This document shows positions 7,628 to 10,134 of a DNA stretch of 10,134 nt, one piece after another (within the stretch, counting starts at the first letter, position 1; each line of letters starts with the position of its first letter). The translations under genes were made by a program, and so were the position numbers. Source of the DNA: Trichomonas tenax (lineage: Eukaryota; Parabasalia; Trichomonadida; Trichomonadidae); the NCBI GenBank assembly GCA_023091735.1, contig JALKBU010001509.1, forward strand, positions 1 to 10,134. The letters are read 5' to 3'. The notes beneath the pieces were generated by a model that did no database searches, was not told the origin of the DNA, and saw nothing but the letters and a program-made list of their open reading frames with translations.

Positions 7628-8562
7628 TATATGGAGAGGGACCTAGGATTGTAATACGTATTACGTAAGGCTCCAAGTCTTTTATTTCCTAGGCCTTCAC
7701 TCGCTCTTGAAAAATAGAGTGGCATCATACTACTGCCAGTGATGGTTTTCGTAGATTTGAACTTGATGCCAGAATAATGAACGCTGGTATCGGACAGTTC
7801 TTCGCTCTCGCTATTCTTCAATGCAATGCAGTGAGGATGACCAGAAATGAACGAACTTCCTCCACCTCCAGCTCCCGCGTATGTGAGCGATGCCCCATAA
7901 TAATATCCTGAGACGCCCACACCCCCATATCTCGGGATCGTTGAGCAGAGATGCCAAATAGTCCATTAAGGCCATAAGCAATATTACCCAAACTTCCAAA
8001 AACTCTTTGTGGAGTTGCTTGACCTCCAAAAGTTTGCATGCCGCCTCCTGTATATACATCTTTACACACTTTTCCATCATTCAAATAGTCGCTTGTGCCA
8101 TTAGTTCCATTTATTTTTCCACCGTTTCCTCCTATTGATGCTGGCCATTCGCTGCTCCGGCCGCCGCCAGCAACAAATATTCTTGAACGCAAAGAAATAT
8201 TGTCGAACCATTCATAATGCCCATTGACGCTTAAACGAACATCTGTAGCTGATCCTGAATAACGAGCTTGGCTGTTTTCCAAAGGATATATCAATGCATT
8301 ATACCCTGTATTAGATCCAACGAAAGCATAAAAATCCAAATTATCTCGAGAAATTAAAATTCCTGATGCATCCACAGCCTGGGGACGAAGATTTACTACA
8401 AGAACTTGATCCTCATGCCTCAAATTTATAAATCCCAGGACTTAGATTAATTTTGCATGGAAAACGTGAAAAATTACTGCCGCATGGAAATCCAAATACG
8501 TATTGATTTCCATTGACACTGATGTTGCTTTTGCCTGCCGATCCTTTGTATTTGGCATGAAG
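7555..8562 (-). pseudogene. Glycine-rich (ALK/LTK-like) surface protein, broken by a stop and two frameshifts
   Basis: Read from 8562 downward, three segments make one glycine-rich domain of the ALK/LTK type that is abundant in trichomonads. Segment 1 (frame of base 8520) has FGFPCGSNFSRFPCKINLS and PGIYKFEA, then TGA at 8413-8415 where the family has Trp (FE-x-W-G). Segment 2 (about 8370-7925, another frame) has LDFYAFVGS, ATDVRLS, SRIFVAGGG and GGNGGKINGTNG. Segment 3 (frame as segment 1, 7920 downward) has GYYYGASLTYAGAGGGGSSF, ISGHPHC and GSSMMP, ending near GALRNTYYN at about 7650; the rest to 7555 is run-out. The first shift (about 8365-8375) equals +1 or -2; the second (7922-7926) equals -1 in a G run. 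An in-frame ATG at 8620-8622 is followed by a TAA at 8563-8565, so no usable start is seen. An intact relative would be secreted or membrane-bound. Confidence 0.75.
7651..7664. repeat. 14-bp perfect palindrome GTAATACGTATTAC
   Basis: A self-complementary 14-mer lies between the end of the small plus-strand ORF and the end of the glycine-rich domain, which are convergent. It overlaps a second palindrome, TTACGTAA. It could act at RNA level in a 3' region or be chance. Confidence 0.4.
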
Positions 8563-8609
8563 TTATACGAGGACACATGAGGCCTCCACCTTTCTAGAAA
8601 AACTAACAT

Positions 8610-8668
8610 TTGATCTCTCCATACTTAATGTAGTAAACGAACAGCTTTTAAAAACCAGGAGAGATCAA
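8610..8668. repeat. 11-bp inverted repeat at the 5' edge of the glycine-rich pseudogene
   Basis: TTGATCTCTCC (8610-8620) and GGAGAGATCAA (8658-8668) are perfect inverse copies separated by 37 bp. The left arm touches the only in-frame upstream ATG of the pseudogene (8620-8622, minus strand). Function unknown. Confidence 0.5.
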
Positions 8669-9573
8669 GCATTACCCAGATTTCCCTCACTCTTACCGAC
8701 TTTACATGGACTCTGCTTAATTTGAAAGGTTTACATGAGTTTATATTTTTTGATGGAACTTGAATGAGGTGGCTCTTGATGCAAACCTTTCTTCAAGGTC
8801 GGAGCTTGGAGAAACCATCTCAGAATATTGTGAAATATATCATCTTGCTCTCAAATACATCAACAAACGACTTTTTTGCAAACGATTTCCCGAAACAAGC
8901 ATTTCGTTTATGTAAAGTGCCTATTTAAACACCGAAACTTTGATCCTTTGTGACATCAATATACAACTACGTCGAAATTGACTTTTAGGGCAACTTAACG
9001 TACAAAGTTCTGAAAAGATTTGCTTCAGATCTCCAAACCATTACAAAAATATGCAGAAATAATACCAGAAAGCTCTAGCTTATCCATATATCAACAATAC
9101 CTGCATATTCTTACCGCTTAATTATCGAAAAACGCTTACAATCACAACAGTTTTTAGCTTTTTTTCCTAAAAAATATGCGATAACCTCGAATTTTCATTT
9201 GTCCAATGTTATAGGTGCGTCGAATACTATTACTATACAGAATTTTGTTTGTAGTAATTCTCTTTTCGTTAAGATGTTAAAGATTTGTCGATTCCATCAG
9301 CACTTTGGCATTATAAATGTTCTTACTAAACTTATGCTTGTTTAAATATTATGTGAATCCATCTTATTTTAAATTTTACAGAGTCTTATAAAATCATTGA
9401 ATATTTTCTTCTAAAATGGATCAAATTTTTAAATTATATTAATATAACTAAAAATTATGCTTTATCAAATAAAAAGCTCTATTTAAAGCAATCTTAAAAC
9501 CCTTTTACAGTGACAAAAAGCTTTTTTCTGTTTTGTGGAGATAATTTTAGAATATCACTCAGTTAGTAATAAT
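8669..9573. other. AT-rich intergenic region, no gene seen
   Basis: A plus-strand frame of about 56 codons with an ATG (near 8764 to 8928) has no recognisable motif. Bases 8760-8900 are slightly richer in G/C and might be decayed coding sequence. From 9000 onward nothing but short chance frames and A/T runs is visible. Confidence 0.4.
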
Positions 9574-9616
9574 ATGTTCGCATCCGTCACGACTGCACCG
9601 TGACTTCTGCGAACAT
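9574..9616. repeat. Interrupted hairpin with 18-nt arms
   Basis: ATGTTCGCA (9574-9582) pairs with TGCGAACAT (9608-9616), and GTCACG (9586-9591) pairs with CGTGAC (9599-9604). The arms are broken by a 3-nt internal loop (TCC opposite TTC) and close on a 7-nt loop, ACTGCAC. It is much richer in G/C than its surroundings. No known RNA class is recognised. Confidence 0.7.
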
Positions 9617-9748
9617 CCCTTTAAATATATTTACGGCAGAATTAGTTTTACAAGTTAGGGTCCCCCCATATAGAAAATAAATTTTTGAATTACTTACAAA
9701 ACTAACGTTAATTTTATTTTGGAATTCCTGACTTTATAAAATGTATTC

Positions 9749-9985
9749 AGAAAAAATAATTTATGATAAACTAACTAACTAACTAAAAAAAGAAAGCGAA
9801 AGGATTTGTGGGGTAAGAAATTTTGAAAAATAATTTTAGTGGTTATGAGAGAAATTTATTTAGAAATTAGAAAAAATAATTTATGACAAACTAACTAACT
9901 AACTAACTAAAAAAAGAAAGCGAAAGGATTTGTGGGGTAAGAAATTTTGAAAAATAATTTTAGTGGTTATGAGAGAAATTTATTT
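9749..9985. repeat. Tandem duplication, units of 113 and 117 bp
   Basis: Unit A (9749-9861) and unit B (9869-9985) are separated by 7 bp. They differ only by one T/C change and by the number of CTAA repeats (four at 9771-9786, five at 9891-9910). Near identity indicates a recent duplication. Unit B includes the stop codon and last Lys codon of the minus-strand ORF. Confidence 0.95.
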
Positions 9986-10134
9986 GGGTTTCTCTCCTTT
10001 CTCTTCTTTCTTCTTTTCCTCTGCTTCTCTCATACGCTTACTTATCCATCTCGGATTCTTCTGTCTTCCTGCAGCAAGTGCTGCTAATTGTTTTTCTGTA
10101 CACTTACGTTTAGGTTTAACTGGTTTTTCCTCCG
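9980..10134 (-). CDS. C-terminus of a very basic, Lys/Glu-rich protein (N-terminus outside window)
   Basis: Fifty codons are open from the window edge to TAA 9980-9982. The visible part is basic: a KPKRK stretch, then CTEKQLAALAAGRQKNPRWI, then a charged helix of alternating K and E ending in EKPK. TEKQLAALAAGR followed by basic residues is a short helical, nucleic-acid-binding-looking motif that I associate loosely with virus-like mobile elements, not with a named family. The stop overlaps TAAA, as described for Trichomonas polyadenylation signals. The codons are more GC-balanced than the spacer. The last codon and stop lie inside the tandem duplication. It could alternatively be a chromatin protein tail. 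Confidence 0.65.
   Translation of the reverse strand, partial: EEKPVKPKRKCTEKQLAALAAGRQKNPRWISKRMREAEEKKKEEKGEKPK

Larger units (their letters stand above)
9657..10134. mobile_element. Candidate terminal region of a mobile element (possibly Maverick/Polinton)
   Basis: An abrupt AGGGTCCCCCC starts at 9657 in otherwise AT-rich DNA. It is followed by tandemly duplicated noncoding sequence and then a highly basic ORF pointing toward this end. Maverick/Polinton elements, abundant in trichomonads, have long terminal inverted repeats beginning with AG and small lysine-rich ORFs. The other terminus, any duplicated target (CAAGTT at 9651-9656 would be the local copy) and hallmark genes lie outside the window, so assignment is inference. 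Confidence 0.3.

Noticed and set aside
7811..8080. Minus-strand 89-residue frame inside the glycine-rich gene
   Set aside because: Shadow frame; the Gly-rich motifs are in the two other frames.
9771..9910. ACTAAC repeats as a trichomonad intron branch-point signal
   Set aside because: ACTAAC is the known 3' intron element in Trichomonas, but here it is part of a CTAA microsatellite in noncoding DNA on the strand opposite the neighbouring ORF, with no GTATGT donor or acceptor in register.

Overview
The window looks like nuclear DNA of a parabasalid protist, of the Trichomonas/Tritrichomonas kind. It is strongly AT-rich, its genes are intronless and widely spaced, and it carries three surface-protein families typical of that group: a Pmp-like right-handed beta-helix protein with GGA(I/L/V) repeats, a discoidin (F5/8 type C) protein and an ALK/LTK-like glycine-rich protein. 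The right-end gene also has a stop codon overlapping TAAA, a trait described for Trichomonas 3' ends. No search could be run, so the genus is inference.

Layout. Bases 1-1536 (minus strand) hold the N-terminal 512 residues of the Pmp-like secreted or surface protein; its C-terminus, after a Thr/Pro minisatellite, lies outside the window. Bases 1537-5121 hold no convincing complete gene. This stretch contains a GC-richer island with conflicting short frames (about 2069-2281), a small Cys-rich membrane-like fragment (about 3136-3336), a cluster of AAAAGTGAC-type boxes (2749-2839) and a truncated tRNA-like element with A box, B box and T-run (about 4237-4296).

Bases 5122-5778 (plus) encode a discoidin domain whose first strand seems to lie upstream of the only in-frame ATG. 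Bases 6028-7302 (plus) encode an apparently intact GT61/DUF563 glycosyltransferase with an N-terminal membrane anchor. On the minus strand, 7555-8562 is a broken glycine-rich surface protein gene: a TGA replaces an expected Trp, and two opposite frameshifts restore the frame. Bases 8623-9650 show no gene. The right end (about 9657-10134) has a G/C-rich step, a 113/117-bp tandem duplication and the C-terminus of a very basic minus-strand ORF. It may be the terminal part of a mobile element, possibly Maverick/Polinton-like, but this is a hypothesis.

Taken together this is a cell-surface neighbourhood: adhesion-type extracellular domains next to a secretory-pathway glycosyltransferase. The genes lie on both strands with long spacers and form no operon. 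Several are partial or decaying, as expected in a repeat-rich genome with large surface-protein families.
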